In this document: positions 47,164-55,700 of the stretch, piece after piece
Layout: each line of letters begins with the position of its first letter
How positions within the stretch are numbered: the stretch's first letter is position 1
Assembly: GCF_003711105.1 (NCBI RefSeq)
Contig: NZ_CP023865.1
Span: 2,144,001-2,208,000 of the forward strand
DNA: 64,000 nt
DNA from: Actinoplanes teichomyceticus ATCC 31121
Lineage (GTDB): Bacteria; Actinomycetota; Actinomycetes; Mycobacteriales; Micromonosporaceae
Reading direction: 5' to 3'
Program-made: the position numbers and the translations under genes
Notes under the pieces: generated by a model
Told to the model about the DNA's origin: nothing
The model's input: only the letters and a program-made list of their open reading frames with translations
Databases searched by the model: none

Positions 47164-49413
47164 TCAGACCCCTTCCACCAGAGCGAACACCCGGTCGAAC
47201 CGGGCCAACGCGTCGTCGATGACCTCGTCGGTGTCGGCCATCGAGGTGTACATCCGGGAACCGGCCAGGGTGATGATGCCGTGCGCGGCGTACGCCGCCC
47301 CCATCTGCTCCATCAGCGTCTTGCGGGCCTTGTTCTCCCGGAGCAGCTTGATCGGGCTGCGCATGTCCAGCAGCATCACGCCGCTGCACTCCAGGTGCAC
47401 GATGGAGCCCTGGTTGTACGCCACGTACGGCAGGCCGTACCGGTCGATCAGCCGCTGCAGACCGCGGGTGAGCCGGTCCCCGGCCCGCCCGGCCAGCACC
47501 GGCGCGCCGGTCCGGGCCATCTCCCGGATCGCGAAGTACCCGGCCGCGCAGGACAGCGGGTTCGCCGACAGGGTGCCGCCGACCTGGATGTGCGCGCCGC
47601 TCCGGCCGTCCAGGCCGGAGCCGAAGACGCTCATCACGTCGGCCCGCCCGCCGACCCCGCCGGCCATCGGGTACCCGCCGGAGACCGCCTTGCCGAAGAC
47701 GGTCAGGTCGGGGGTGACGCCGAAGTACCCGGCGGCGCCGCCCATGCCGGTCCGGAAGCCGGTCACCACCTCGTCGAAGATCAGCAGCGCGCCGAACTCG
47801 TCGCACAGCTCGCGGACGGCCGCGTTGTAGTCGCGCGGCACCGGCCGGGTGCCCGACTCCGGGCCGAACGGCTCGACGATGACCGCCGCGGTGCCGCCGC
47901 GGACCCGGTTCTCGATCAGCTTGCGTCGCAGCGCGCCCAGGTCGTGCGGGAAGGTCTCCCGGGTCCGCCCGGTGGCGCCCCACGGGATGCCCTTGGCGTT
48001 CATCCGGAACGTGCCGGGCACCCGTAGGGCGTACACCACGGTGTCGGACCACCCGTGGTACGCCCCGCCCACCTTGATCACCATCTTCCGGCCGGTGTGC
48101 GCGCGGGCCGCCCGGACCGCCGCCATCACGGCCTCGGTGCCCGAGCCCAGCGACCGGTACATCTCGATGTGCGGCATGAACTCGTGGATGATCTCGGCGA
48201 GTTTCAGCTCGTACTCGTGGAACAGGCCGGTGACCGGCCCGGACTCGGCGATCACCGCGGCCACCTGCTCGTTGACCGGGGCGTAGTTGCTGCCCAGGAT
48301 GGTCGGGCCGCCGGCCTGCAAAAAGTCGATGTAGACGTTGCCGTCCCGGTCGGTCAGGTGCGCGCCCTCGGCCCGGTCGATCGCCAGCGGGAACGGATAG
48401 TTGAACGCCAGGTTGTGCTGGACGCCGCCGGGGATGCGCCGCTTGGCCCGCTCGGTGATCTCCCGGCTGGCCGTGCACTTGGTCTCGAAGTAGTTCAGCA
48501 CGTCCAGCAGCGCGTCGTGGCGCAGGCCGCGCACCGGCTGCGCGACGAGCGCCTTGAGCCGGCGCATGGTGTCGTCGACGTCCAGGTACTCGCTGATCAT
48601 GTAGCCGTGGGCGGCCGGCTGCGGCTCGCCGCGCGGCCCACCGGCCGGCTCGGTGGCGGCCGGGGGCAGCGGGTCGGCGACCGAGGGCAGCGGCTCGTCC
48701 TCCGGCACCCGGACCGGCTCGACGGCGTCCACGATCTGCGCGGCGATCCGTTTCTCGTCCGCGCGCAGCTTGTTGAACGCGATCTCCCGGATCGTCGCCG
48801 GGATCGTGTGGACCTTCCCGGCCTCCGAGGTCAGCGCCAGCAGGTACGCGATCGACACCTTCTCCAGCAGCGCCATGTTGAACACCGCACGCGACGGGTC
48901 GGTGCCCACCGCCACCACCCCGTGGTTGGCGATGATGAACGCGTTGTCCCCGCTCGCCACCCTCTTCTGCACGTTGCGGGCGAGGAAGCCGGTCCCGGCC
49001 GGCGCGTAGTCGATGATCGCGACCTCCCGCCCGAGGAAGCGCACCTGCTCGTCGGTCAGCGCCGGGATCGGCTTGCGCAGGAACGCCAGGGCCGACGCGT
49101 ACGGCTGGTGGGTGTGCACGATCGCGTTGACGTCCGGCCGCTCGCGGTAGATGTTCGCGTGCATCCCGCACTCGATCGACGGGACCAGCCCACCGGCGGC
49201 GCCCGGATCGGGCACGTGCCGGCCCCGGAAGTCGACGATGCAGACGTCCTCGACGCGCATCCGGTCGTAGTCGTAGTTGCTGGGCGTGACGGCGTAGAGC
49301 TCGTGGCCCGGGATGCGGACCGAGACGTTGCCCTCGGTCGCCTTGAGGTAACCACGGTCGAGCATGGTGCGGCACATGTCGACCACATGCTGACGGGACA
49401 TCCGGTGCTTCAC
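47164..49413 (-). CDS. Class II aldolase fused to class III aminotransferase
   Basis: The protein has 749 residues. Residues 1-235 form a class II aldolase/adducin domain: ATEGNVSVR at the phosphate-binding turn, zinc ligands His100 and His102 in IVHTHQP, and ANHGVV. After a Pro-rich linker (240-265) comes a glutamate-1-semialdehyde-aminomutase-like PLP domain: GSGTEAVMAAVRAAR, GGAYHGWSD, LIFDEVVTGFR and PLP Lys575 in FGKAVSGGY. Such a fusion is unusual. It could cleave a substrate and transaminate the aldehyde product, or be a metabolic channelling protein. A PucR regulator is divergent. Confidence 0.88.
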   Translation of the reverse strand: MKHRMSRQHVVDMCRTMLDRGYLKATEGNVSVRIPGHELYAVTPSNYDYDRMRVEDVCIVDFRGRHVPDPGAAGGLVPSIECGMHANIYRERPDVNAIVHTHQPYASALAFLRKPIPALTDEQVRFLGREVAIIDYAPAGTGFLARNVQKRVASGDNAFIIANHGVVAVGTDPSRAVFNMALLEKVSIAYLLALTSEAGKVHTIPATIREIAFNKLRADEKRIAAQIVDAVEPVRVPEDEPLPSVADPLPPAATEPAGGPRGEPQPAAHGYMISEYLDVDDTMRRLKALVAQPVRGLRHDALLDVLNYFETKCTASREITERAKRRIPGGVQHNLAFNYPFPLAIDRAEGAHLTDRDGNVYIDFLQAGGPTILGSNYAPVNEQVAAVIAESGPVTGLFHEYELKLAEIIHEFMPHIEMYRSLGSGTEAVMAAVRAARAHTGRKMVIKVGGAYHGWSDTVVYALRVPGTFRMNAKGIPWGATGRTRETFPHDLGALRRKLIENRVRGGTAAVIVEPFGPESGTRPVPRDYNAAVRELCDEFGALLIFDEVVTGFRTGMGGAAGYFGVTPDLTVFGKAVSGGYPMAGGVGGRADVMSVFGSGLDGRSGAHIQVGGTLSANPLSCAAGYFAIREMARTGAPVLAGRAGDRLTRGLQRLIDRYGLPYVAYNQGSIVHLECSGVMLLDMRSPIKLLRENKARKTLMEQMGAAYAAHGIITLAGSRMYTSMADTDEVIDDALARFDRVFALVEGV

Positions 49414-49511
49414 GGGCGGTTCCGATCCTCAAGGGGTGTGACCGGGACCATCGTCACCCCGCCCCGGGCCGGCGGGCACCGTCCCGCGGCCAGCAATCTG
49501 CGACCCCGCCG

Positions 49512-49528
49512 TTGTCACCGGGTGACAA
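49512..49528. promoter_or_regulatory. Palindrome TTGTCACC-G-GGTGACAA
   Basis: Perfect 8-bp arms (49512-49519 and 49521-49528) lie 9 nt before the PucR start and about 100 nt before the divergent aldolase-aminotransferase start. This is the natural place for an operator that controls both directions, most simply bound by the PucR protein itself. Confidence 0.7.
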
Positions 49529-49537
49529 AATGCGGCG

Positions 49538-50689
49538 ATGACGACCCCGTGGCAGCGGCTGCCGACCGACCTGGCCGCCGTCATGCGGCCGCGCCTGCCG
49601 GCCGCCGTGCGGGCGATCGCCGAGGCGGTCGCCGCGGCCGACCCGGCCTTCGCCGGCACCGGCGGCGCCAAGTTCGAGCGGGACGTGCGGACCGCCGTCC
49701 AGGTGGCCCTGGACCGCTTCCTCGACCTGGCCGGCACCGGCGAGCCGGCGCTGCCGCCGCGGATCCGCGAGGTGTTCGTCGCGCTCGGCGCGGCCGAGGC
49801 CCGCGAGAACCGCGGCCCGGAGTTGCTGCTGGGCGCCCTGCGCACGGCCGCCCGGCTGCTGCTGCGCACCGCGTCGCAGGCGCTGGCCGGCTCCCGCCCG
49901 GTCTCGCTCGACGAGATCATCGACCTGTCCGACGCGACCAGCGCCTTCGTCGACGAGCTCGCCGCGGCCTGCACCGACGGCCTGGCCCGGCAACTGCGCG
50001 AGCAGGCCGGGGAGGGGGACCGGCGCCGCCGCCAGGCCGCCGACCTGCTGCTGCGCGGCGGCGCGCCGGCCGACGTGGCCCGGGAGGCGGTGGCCGCGAT
50101 CGGCTGGGCCACCCTGGACCGGGTGATCCCGGTCCTGCTGCCACCGGACCAGGCCCGGGACGCCCGATTCCGGTTCGCCGCCGACGGGGTGGTGGCCGAG
50201 CGCGGCCGTGACGCGGTGCTGCTGCTGCGCTCCGGCCCGCGGGCGGAGCGGGCCGCGCTGGCCGAGGCGCTCGACGGCCGCGGCGCGGTGGTCGGCCCGG
50301 CCCAGCCGTGGACCGAGGTGCCCGAGGCGGTCCGGCTCGCCGAGCGCGCCGCCGACCTCGTCGGCGCCGGGCCCGCGCCGGTCTTCGTCGAGGACCACTT
50401 CGCGCTGCTGGCGTTGCGTGGCGAGCCGGGCGCCCTGGCCGCGCTCGCCGCCCGGCGCCTGGCGCCGCTGGCCGGGCTGCGCCCGAACCAGCGCGACCAA
50501 CTGCTGGTCACCCTGGAGTCGTGGCTACGGCACTGGGGTTCCCGGACGGCCGTGGCCGCGGAGCTCTACGTCCATCCGCAGACCGTCAGCTATCGCGTCA
50601 ACCGGCTGCGCGACCTGCTCGGCCCGGCTCTCGACGACCCCACCGCCCGCTTCGAGCTCCAGCTCGTGCTGGCCTACCGCGCCGGCTGA
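49538..50689 (+). CDS. PucR-family transcriptional regulator
   Basis: The protein has 383 residues. The C-terminus holds the PucR helix-turn-helix: ELYVHPQTVSYRVNRLRDLLG. Before it comes a GGDEF-like regulatory region, and the first 150 residues are helical with no recognised ligand motif (LPTDLAAVMRPRLPAAV). PucR proteins control degradation operons in response to a substrate or product. It is divergent from the aldolase-aminotransferase and kinase operon, with a palindrome between them, so regulation of that operon is the inferred role. Confidence 0.88.
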   Translation: MTTPWQRLPTDLAAVMRPRLPAAVRAIAEAVAAADPAFAGTGGAKFERDVRTAVQVALDRFLDLAGTGEPALPPRIREVFVALGAAEARENRGPELLLGALRTAARLLLRTASQALAGSRPVSLDEIIDLSDATSAFVDELAAACTDGLARQLREQAGEGDRRRRQAADLLLRGGAPADVAREAVAAIGWATLDRVIPVLLPPDQARDARFRFAADGVVAERGRDAVLLLRSGPRAERAALAEALDGRGAVVGPAQPWTEVPEAVRLAERAADLVGAGPAPVFVEDHFALLALRGEPGALAALAARRLAPLAGLRPNQRDQLLVTLESWLRHWGSRTAVAAELYVHPQTVSYRVNRLRDLLGPALDDPTARFELQLVLAYRAG

Positions 50690-50734
50690 TCCCGCGCCCG
50701 GCGACGCCCTCCCGCGCACTCTTCAGACGCCGCT

Positions 50735-50850
50735 CCGGGCGGTTGTGGGGGCACTGCTCCGGGCGGTCCTGGGGCACCGCTCCGGGCGGTCCTGGGGCAC
50801 CGCTCCGGGCGGTTCCGGGGCACCGCTCCGGGCGGTTCCGGGGCACCGCT
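50735..50850. repeat. Minisatellite, 23-bp unit
   Basis: Five consecutive units (one of 24 bp, four of 23 bp) begin CCGGGCGGTYCYGGGGCACC, with a decayed sixth copy to about 50873. They lie between the convergent PucR and protease genes (50690-50907), where no gene is seen. Confidence 0.85.
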
Positions 50851-50907
50851 TCAGGCGGCTCCGGGACGGCGACTGGCTCGCCCGCCGTCCCGGTCGTCGC
50901 GCAGCGG

Positions 50908-51675
50908 TCAGCTCGCGCCGATCATCGAGTTGATCCACGCGGCGATGTTGTCGGTCCGCGCGGCGTTCTCCACCCCGGTGTGCGGGCAGCTCGGCCCGTT
51001 GCTGACCACGCCGGCCAGCACCGGGTCCGCGCCCGCCGGCTCGGTGAAGTACGGCCCGCCGGAGTCGTACGGGCACGGTGTGGTGTTCGACTGCGGCGCG
51101 TACCCGCGCAGCCCGAGCACCGAGCTGCTCACCGACGCCACGGTCAGCTGCCCGGTCCGCAGCCGCGTCTCGGGCACCGGGTTGACACTGGTCACCGAAC
51201 CGTACCCGGTCACCCGCAGGATCGTGCGGACCTGCGGCGGCCGGAGGCCGAGCCGGATCGGGCGCACATCGGTCACCGGCTGCTCCAGGCGCGCCAGCGC
51301 GACGTCCGCGGTCGCCGACTGCCGGACCGAGACCACCTCGAGCACGTGGCCGCCGGTGCCGGTCACATCGGTGCGGCCCACGGTCGCGGTGGTCGAGTCG
51401 GCCACCGGGTACTCGACGCGGACGCCGTTCGCGTCGCGGAAGCAGTGCCCGGCGGTGATCACCCACTCCGGTGCGATCAGCGCGCCGGAGCACGCGCTGT
51501 TGCGGCGGCCACCGGTGGCGGTCGGGATGCCGGTCATGGTGAACTTGACCGAGAAGCGGTAGCGGCCGTCGGGTACCAGCTCGCCGTTGGCGATGGCATG
51601 GGCGGGCGCCGCGGTCCCGGCCAGCGTGCCGGCCAAGGCCAGCGCGGCGACGGCCCAGCGGATCCTGTTGTGCAC
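50908..51675 (-). CDS. Secreted trypsin-like serine protease (S1)
   Basis: GTG at 51675 follows AAAGGAC and starts a signal peptide of about 26 residues ending AAPAHA; 255 residues in all. The catalytic triad is readable: His in VITAGHCF, Asp in TADVALARL and Ser in YDSGGPYF, where the first Gly of GDSGGP is Tyr. It is exported and probably active after loss of the propeptide beginning IANGE. It is monocistronic, with a minisatellite on each side. A 20-bp repeat lies in its upstream region. Confidence 0.9.
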   Translation of the reverse strand: MHNRIRWAVAALALAGTLAGTAAPAHAIANGELVPDGRYRFSVKFTMTGIPTATGGRRNSACSGALIAPEWVITAGHCFRDANGVRVEYPVADSTTATVGRTDVTGTGGHVLEVVSVRQSATADVALARLEQPVTDVRPIRLGLRPPQVRTILRVTGYGSVTSVNPVPETRLRTGQLTVASVSSSVLGLRGYAPQSNTTPCPYDSGGPYFTEPAGADPVLAGVVSNGPSCPHTGVENAARTDNIAAWINSMIGAS

Positions 51676-51760
51676 AGTCGATTGTCCTTTCCGGACTTCC
51701 GGCAACGACCGTATCGACGTTAGTCCTTTCCGGCCGAGCGCGCTGACCCGTCCGGCCATC

Positions 51761-51960
51761 GACCGGGCCGGATCCCCGCCGAGCGGTCCGGGTCCCCGCC
51801 GAGCGGTCCGGGTCCCCGCCGAGCGGTCCGGGTCCCCGCCGAGCGGTCCGGGTCCCCGCTGATGTGCCTGGATCCCCGCCGATCTGCCTGGATCCCCGCT
51901 GACTCGCCCGGAGTTCCGCCGAGCGGTCCGGATCCGCGCCGACCGGCGGGGATGCCGGCC
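51761..51960. repeat. Minisatellite, ten 20-bp units, in a 366-bp intergenic region
   Basis: Ten units in exact 20-bp register, consensus GAGCGGTCCGGGTCCCCGCC, with three central copies identical and outer copies diverged. It sits upstream of the protease gene and downstream of the cellulase gene, within 51676-52041, which holds no gene. There are no spacers, so it is not CRISPR. Confidence 0.88.
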
Positions 51961-52041
51961 GGGGTGGGTCGGATGCCCGCCGGACGGACCGGCCGCCGGT
52001 CCGGCCCGCGGCGGTGGCGGGTCCGGGCCGGCGGCCGGTTC

Positions 52042-53391
52042 TCAGGAGGCGGTGCAGGTCAGCGCCGGGGTGGTGGCGCTGCCGCTGCCGATCAGACCGA
52101 ACTCGGCGGAGGCGCCGGCGCCGAGGGCGCCGTTCCAGGACGCGTTGCGTACGGTCACCGCGGTGCCGCTGGTGCTCAGCGTGCCGCCCCAGACCTGGCT
52201 GACCGACTGCCCGCCACCCAGCGCCCAGGACACCGCCCAGCCGGTGGTGGCCCGGCCGGCGGTCACCGTGACCTGCGCCTGGTACCCGCCGGACCACGAG
52301 CTGGTCACCCGGAACACCGCGGAGCACCCGGCCGGCGGCGTGCCACTGCTGCCGCTGGGCGACGGCGACGCCGACGAGGACGACGGCACAGCGGTCGGCG
52401 AGCTGGTCACCGGCGGGTTCGGCACCCCGCTGGCCAGGCTGTACGCCAGGTCGGGCTGGAACGACCCGGCGGTGTACCGGCAGCCGTCCGCCTCACCGGG
52501 CGGCTTCACCCACAGGAACGCGTCCACCGCGCTGTCACCGGTCGCGGTGGTCGGGTACGTCCCGATCCGCCGGTCGGTGTTGTCGTCCCCGCACCAGTCC
52601 CCGGCCGCCCCGCCGTTGCGGCTGGTGTCCACGACCTGGTGCTTGCCGGTGACGCCGCGGCCGTTGAGCGCGCTGATGATCGCCCGGCCGTAGGCGGTCT
52701 CCGCCGAGGTGGGGTTGAAGTTGGACACGTTGGTGTAGAACCCGTCCGCGTCGGCCACGCCGGCCGCGACCAGCCGATTGGCCTGCTCGGCGGCGCTGTT
52801 CCAGGTCGAGTGGCCGGCGTCCAGGTACACCTTGGCGTTCGGGTTGGCCGCCTTCAGCGTCCGGGTGGCGCTGGCCAGGGCCGCGTTGCGGGCGGCGAGC
52901 TCACCGGCGCTCAGGCAGGTCTGCAGCGCGATCGAGTCCGGCTCCAGGATCACCAGGACGGTGCGGTTGCCGAGCCCGCCGGCGACCGCGTTGATCCAGT
53001 TCTGGTAGGCGGTGAGGTCCGGCGCGCCGCCGGCGCTGGCGCCGCCGCAGTCCCGGTTGGGGATGGCGTAGGCGGTCAGGACCGGGATCTGGCCCGCGGC
53101 GTTGGCGGCACTGACGTACGACGAGACCTCCGACCCGATGGTCGAGTTGTAGTTGGCGAACCAGCGGGACGCCGGCTGGCTGGCGATCCGGTCGCGGATC
53201 ACCGCGGCTCGGGAGTCGTTCGGGTTGGCGGCCACCCAGCGGGCGGCGGCGGTGTTCGGGTCGCGGTAGAGGGTGCCGCTGATCGAGCCGGCTTCGGCGG
53301 CGCCCGCGGTGGCGAGGACGGCGCCGGCCGCGACGGTGGCGCCGGCGGCCGTGGCCGCGAGCCATCTCAGGCGAGGGGATACGGATTGCAT
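52042..53391 (-). CDS. Secreted GH6 cellulase with C-terminal CBM2
   Basis: ATG at 53391 after GGAAGGAA gives 449 residues. A signal peptide of about 35 residues ends near AAEAGSISG. The GH6 domain (about 38-325) has YAIPNRDCGGASAGG and LVILEPDSIAL, with the catalytic-acid Asp region, and DAFLWVKPPGEADG near its end. A Ser/Pro linker (about 330-355) leads to a type 2 cellulose-binding module with WSGGYQAQVTVTA and conserved Trp residues. It cuts cellulose from outside the cell as an endoglucanase or cellobiohydrolase. A CebR-type palindrome precedes it. Confidence 0.95.
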   Translation of the reverse strand: MQSVSPRLRWLAATAAGATVAAGAVLATAGAAEAGSISGTLYRDPNTAAARWVAANPNDSRAAVIRDRIASQPASRWFANYNSTIGSEVSSYVSAANAAGQIPVLTAYAIPNRDCGGASAGGAPDLTAYQNWINAVAGGLGNRTVLVILEPDSIALQTCLSAGELAARNAALASATRTLKAANPNAKVYLDAGHSTWNSAAEQANRLVAAGVADADGFYTNVSNFNPTSAETAYGRAIISALNGRGVTGKHQVVDTSRNGGAAGDWCGDDNTDRRIGTYPTTATGDSAVDAFLWVKPPGEADGCRYTAGSFQPDLAYSLASGVPNPPVTSSPTAVPSSSSASPSPSGSSGTPPAGCSAVFRVTSSWSGGYQAQVTVTAGRATTGWAVSWALGGGQSVSQVWGGTLSTSGTAVTVRNASWNGALGAGASAEFGLIGSGSATTPALTCTAS

Positions 53392-53419
53392 GGGCTTCCT
53401 TCCGGGGAGAAGGGCCGAC

Positions 53420-53433
53420 TGGGAGCGCTCCCA
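53420..53433. promoter_or_regulatory. CebR operator TGGGAGCGCTCCCA
   Basis: This 14-bp perfect palindrome lies 29 nt upstream of the cellulase ATG. It equals the known Streptomyces CebR site, where the LacI-family repressor releases DNA on binding cello-oligosaccharides. No cebR gene is in the window, so regulation would act in trans. Confidence 0.92.
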
Positions 53434-53558
53434 CCGTAACCACATCGACATCGGTTAGCAATCTGTACGTCTCGATGTGCTTCCCGCCGCGCGGTCACCC
53501 CGTCGCGCGGTCGCGCGGTCGCGCCGCCGCGCGGTCACCCCGTCGCGCCGCCGCGCGG

Positions 53559-54200
53559 TCACACGCTGCGCAGCACCGACACCACCTTGCCGAGGATGAC
53601 CGCGTGGTCGCCGTCGATGTCGGGGTAGGCCGGGTTGCGCGGCTGGAGGACCACGTGCCCGCCCCGCCGCCGGAACACCTTGACCGTCGCCTCGTCGTCG
53701 ATCATCGCCGCCACGATGTCCCCGTTGTACGCCTCCGGCTGCTGCTTGACCACGACCAGGTCGCCGTCGCAGATCGCCGCGTCGATCATCGAGTCGCCGC
53801 GCACCCGCAGGGCGAACAGGCTGCCCCGGCCGACCAGCTCCGGCGGCAGCGACAGCACCTCGTCGGCGCTCTCCTGGGCCGGGATCGGCGTGCCGGCCGC
53901 GATCTCGCCGAGCACCGGGACGCCGATGGTGGCCGGCTCGGCGCGCGGCCGCTCGGCCGGGCGCAGGAACATCCGCACGTCGACCGGCCGGGTGGCGCGC
54001 CCGCGCCGCAGGAACCCGAGCTCCTCCAGGGCCCGCAGGTGCCGGCTGACCGCCGAGGTGGAGGCCAGGCCCACCGCGTCGGCGATCTCCCGGGTGGACG
54101 GCGAGTACCCGTGCCGCCGGGCCCCGTCGCGGATGACCGTGAGGATCCGGCGCTGCCGCTCGGTCAGGATCGTGGTGTCGAGCTCGTCATCCGCTAGCAC
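53559..54200 (-). CDS. lexA: LexA SOS repressor
   Basis: GTG at 54200 gives 213 residues. The N-terminal winged helix reads STREIADAVGLASTSAVSRHL. The autocleavage Ala-Gly is in GEIAAGTPI, the catalytic Ser in RGDSMIDA and Lys in ATVKVF. RecA filaments trigger its self-cleavage, which derepresses DNA repair genes. No canonical actinobacterial SOS box was found just upstream, though the region is short. A hairpin separates it from the DUF2750 gene on the same strand. Confidence 0.95.
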   Translation of the reverse strand: MLADDELDTTILTERQRRILTVIRDGARRHGYSPSTREIADAVGLASTSAVSRHLRALEELGFLRRGRATRPVDVRMFLRPAERPRAEPATIGVPVLGEIAAGTPIPAQESADEVLSLPPELVGRGSLFALRVRGDSMIDAAICDGDLVVVKQQPEAYNGDIVAAMIDDEATVKVFRRRGGHVVLQPRNPAYPDIDGDHAVILGKVVSVLRSV

Positions 54201-54226
54201 CCGACGATCTTGCCTGATCGCCTGCC

Positions 54227-54252
54227 GTCCCGGCGAGCGGGCTCGCCGGGAC
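54227..54252 (-). terminator. Hairpin terminator, 12-bp perfect stem
   Basis: The arms GTCCCGGCGAGC (54227-54238) and GCTCGCCGGGAC (54241-54252) pair around GG. It lies downstream of the DUF2750 gene and upstream of lexA, both leftward, so it should isolate lexA from read-through. In RNA two stem pairs must open to form a loop. Confidence 0.75.
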
Positions 54253-54292
54253 GGCCCGGCCGCGAGCCCGCGGGTCGGACCGGTCGCCGGGC

Positions 54293-54688
54293 CTAGTTCA
54301 GGCGGAGCGCGGCGGTCAGCCTCGATCGGAACTCGTCGAGCGTGAGCGTCGCCGCGCTGCGCTCCTCGACCGGGAAGATCGCGATGTCGGCGTCGTCCTC
54401 GCGCAGCTGCGGCAGCCACTCGTCGAGGAACACCCGCACCGGGATCCGGATGGCGTGCTCGCCGTCGACCTCGCCCTCGTGCTCCAGCTGGGCCACCGCC
54501 GCGTACGGCCAGACCGGCAGCAGGGTGCGGCGCTTCGCGTCCTCGGTGAACAGGATCTCGTCCTGGTCGCCCCAGACCCACAGCGCGCCGTTCTCGGCGA
54601 GGATTTCGAACGTCCGGCTCACCCGGGCCGCCTCGGCGAGCCCGCGAAGCCGCTGCGCTTCACGGCGCGAGATGTCGTCCGGTGCCAC
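54293..54688 (-). CDS. DUF2750 protein
   Basis: GTG at 54688 is set by a GGAGG ribosome binding site 5 nt ahead; 131 residues. It contains SRTFEILAENGALWVWGDQDE and LPVWPYAAVAQL, the aromatic-rich core of the DUF2750 family, then RIPVRVFLDEWLPQL. The protein is small, soluble and acidic. Function is not known. A hairpin follows it. Confidence 0.75.
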   Translation of the reverse strand: MAPDDISRREAQRLRGLAEAARVSRTFEILAENGALWVWGDQDEILFTEDAKRRTLLPVWPYAAVAQLEHEGEVDGEHAIRIPVRVFLDEWLPQLREDDADIAIFPVEERSAATLTLDEFRSRLTAALRLN

Positions 54689-54841
54689 GTGACCTCCGAT
54701 GGTGGGTTGTACCGCGGCGATGGTATCGGCCACCGCCCGCGCGCCGCCGGCCGACCGGCACACCCGAGCCCCCGGGTGCCCGCGGCCCGGCTCGCCGCCG
54801 GGGCCACGAATGGGACGCCCACCTCGGGGTATGCGCCCGGC

Positions 54842-55057
54842 ATGAGTACGAACACCTTTGCCGAAGTGCAGACGCTGCTGGAGGATCTCGACTTCCCGGC
54901 GGACAAGGACGCCATCGTGCGGCACGCCACCGAGCGGGGCGCGTCGGAGGACTCGGCGGCGGTCCGCGCCCTGCGCGCCATGCCGCTGGCGACCTACCGG
55001 AACATCTCGGAGATCCGCAGCTCGGTCGACCTGGATCCGGAGGAGATGCCGGGCTGA
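54842..55057 (+). CDS. DUF2795 small protein
   Basis: ATG at 54842 gives 71 residues. It has the DUF2795 pattern: AEVQTLLEDLDFPADKDAIVRHA followed (after a break) by LRAMPLATYRNISEI. These acidic helical proteins are common in actinomycetes and have no known activity. It is transcribed away from the DUF2750 gene and converges with the Lrp gene. Confidence 0.8.
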   Translation: MSTNTFAEVQTLLEDLDFPADKDAIVRHATERGASEDSAAVRALRAMPLATYRNISEIRSSVDLDPEEMPG

Positions 55058-55106
55058 CCGCGCGGGGCGCGCAGCCGGGCCCGCCGGATCCGCCCCGGCC
55101 GGAACC

Positions 55107-55592
55107 CTAGGCGTCCAGCCGGGGCGGCGCGGGCTCCCCGGCGGACGCCGGCGCCGGCGACTCGAACTCCTCGAACACCAGCAGGGTCCGCGTGTTGACG
55201 ACTCCCGGCATGCCCTGGATCTCGTCCAGGACCAGGCGGCGCAGGTCGGCGTTGTCCCGCGCGCGGACCAGCAGGATCACGTCGAACTCGCCGCCGACCA
55301 GGGCGATGTGCACCACGCCGGGCAGTGCCCGCAGCCGCTCGCGCACCGGGCGCCAGTCCGCCTGGCGCAGGTTCACCGTGACGTAGGCGGACGTGCCCAT
55401 CCCGGCGGAGACGTGATCGACGTCGGCGCGGAACCCCTTGATCACGTTGGTCTCGCGCAGCCGCTGGACGCGGGCGTAGGCGTTGGCCCGGGAGATGTGC
55501 AGCGTCTCGGCGAGCTTGCGGATCGGCATCCGGCCATCCCGGCCGAGCTCGGCGAGGATCCGCCGGTCGATGTCGTCGAGCGTGCTGGCCAC
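55107..55592 (-). CDS. Lrp/AsnC-family regulator
   Basis: GTG at 55592 follows AGGGGGA and gives 161 residues; an ATG at 55634 would add 14 but has no ribosome binding site. The N-terminal HTH reads IRKLAETLHISRANAYARVQRL. A RAM ligand-binding domain follows, with LPGVVHIALVGGEFDVILLV. Lrp/AsnC proteins sense amino acids as octamers. It is divergent from the branched-chain 2-oxoacid dehydrogenase genes, so it is the BkdR-like regulator expected there, probably sensing Leu, Ile or Val. Confidence 0.9.
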   Translation of the reverse strand: MASTLDDIDRRILAELGRDGRMPIRKLAETLHISRANAYARVQRLRETNVIKGFRADVDHVSAGMGTSAYVTVNLRQADWRPVRERLRALPGVVHIALVGGEFDVILLVRARDNADLRRLVLDEIQGMPGVVNTRTLLVFEEFESPAPASAGEPAPPRLDA

Positions 55593-55675
55593 CTGTCTTC
55601 GTCCCCCTGCCGCATCGACCGTCCGGGTGGACATCTGGCCCGCTGCGGCCGTCCACGGAACGCAAGTTTCTCGAT

Positions 55676-55696
55676 CTGTCCCAGATTATGGAACAG
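55676..55696. promoter_or_regulatory. Inverted repeat in the Lrp-bkd divergent region
   Basis: The half-sites CTGTCCCA (55676-55683) and TGGAACAG (55689-55696) match at seven of eight positions around GATTA. The AT-containing centre and position between divergent genes fit an Lrp-type site. Confidence 0.6.
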
Positions 55697-55700
55697 AAGT

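Noticed and set aside
51761..51960. CRISPR array
   Set aside because: The 20-bp units are contiguous with no spacers, and no cas gene is in the window. The 23-, 25- and 28-bp arrays were rejected on the same grounds.
54201..54300. SOS box upstream of lexA
   Set aside because: No TCGAAC-N4-GTTCGA-like dyad was found there. The only dyad is the GC-rich hairpin, which reads as a terminator of the preceding gene.
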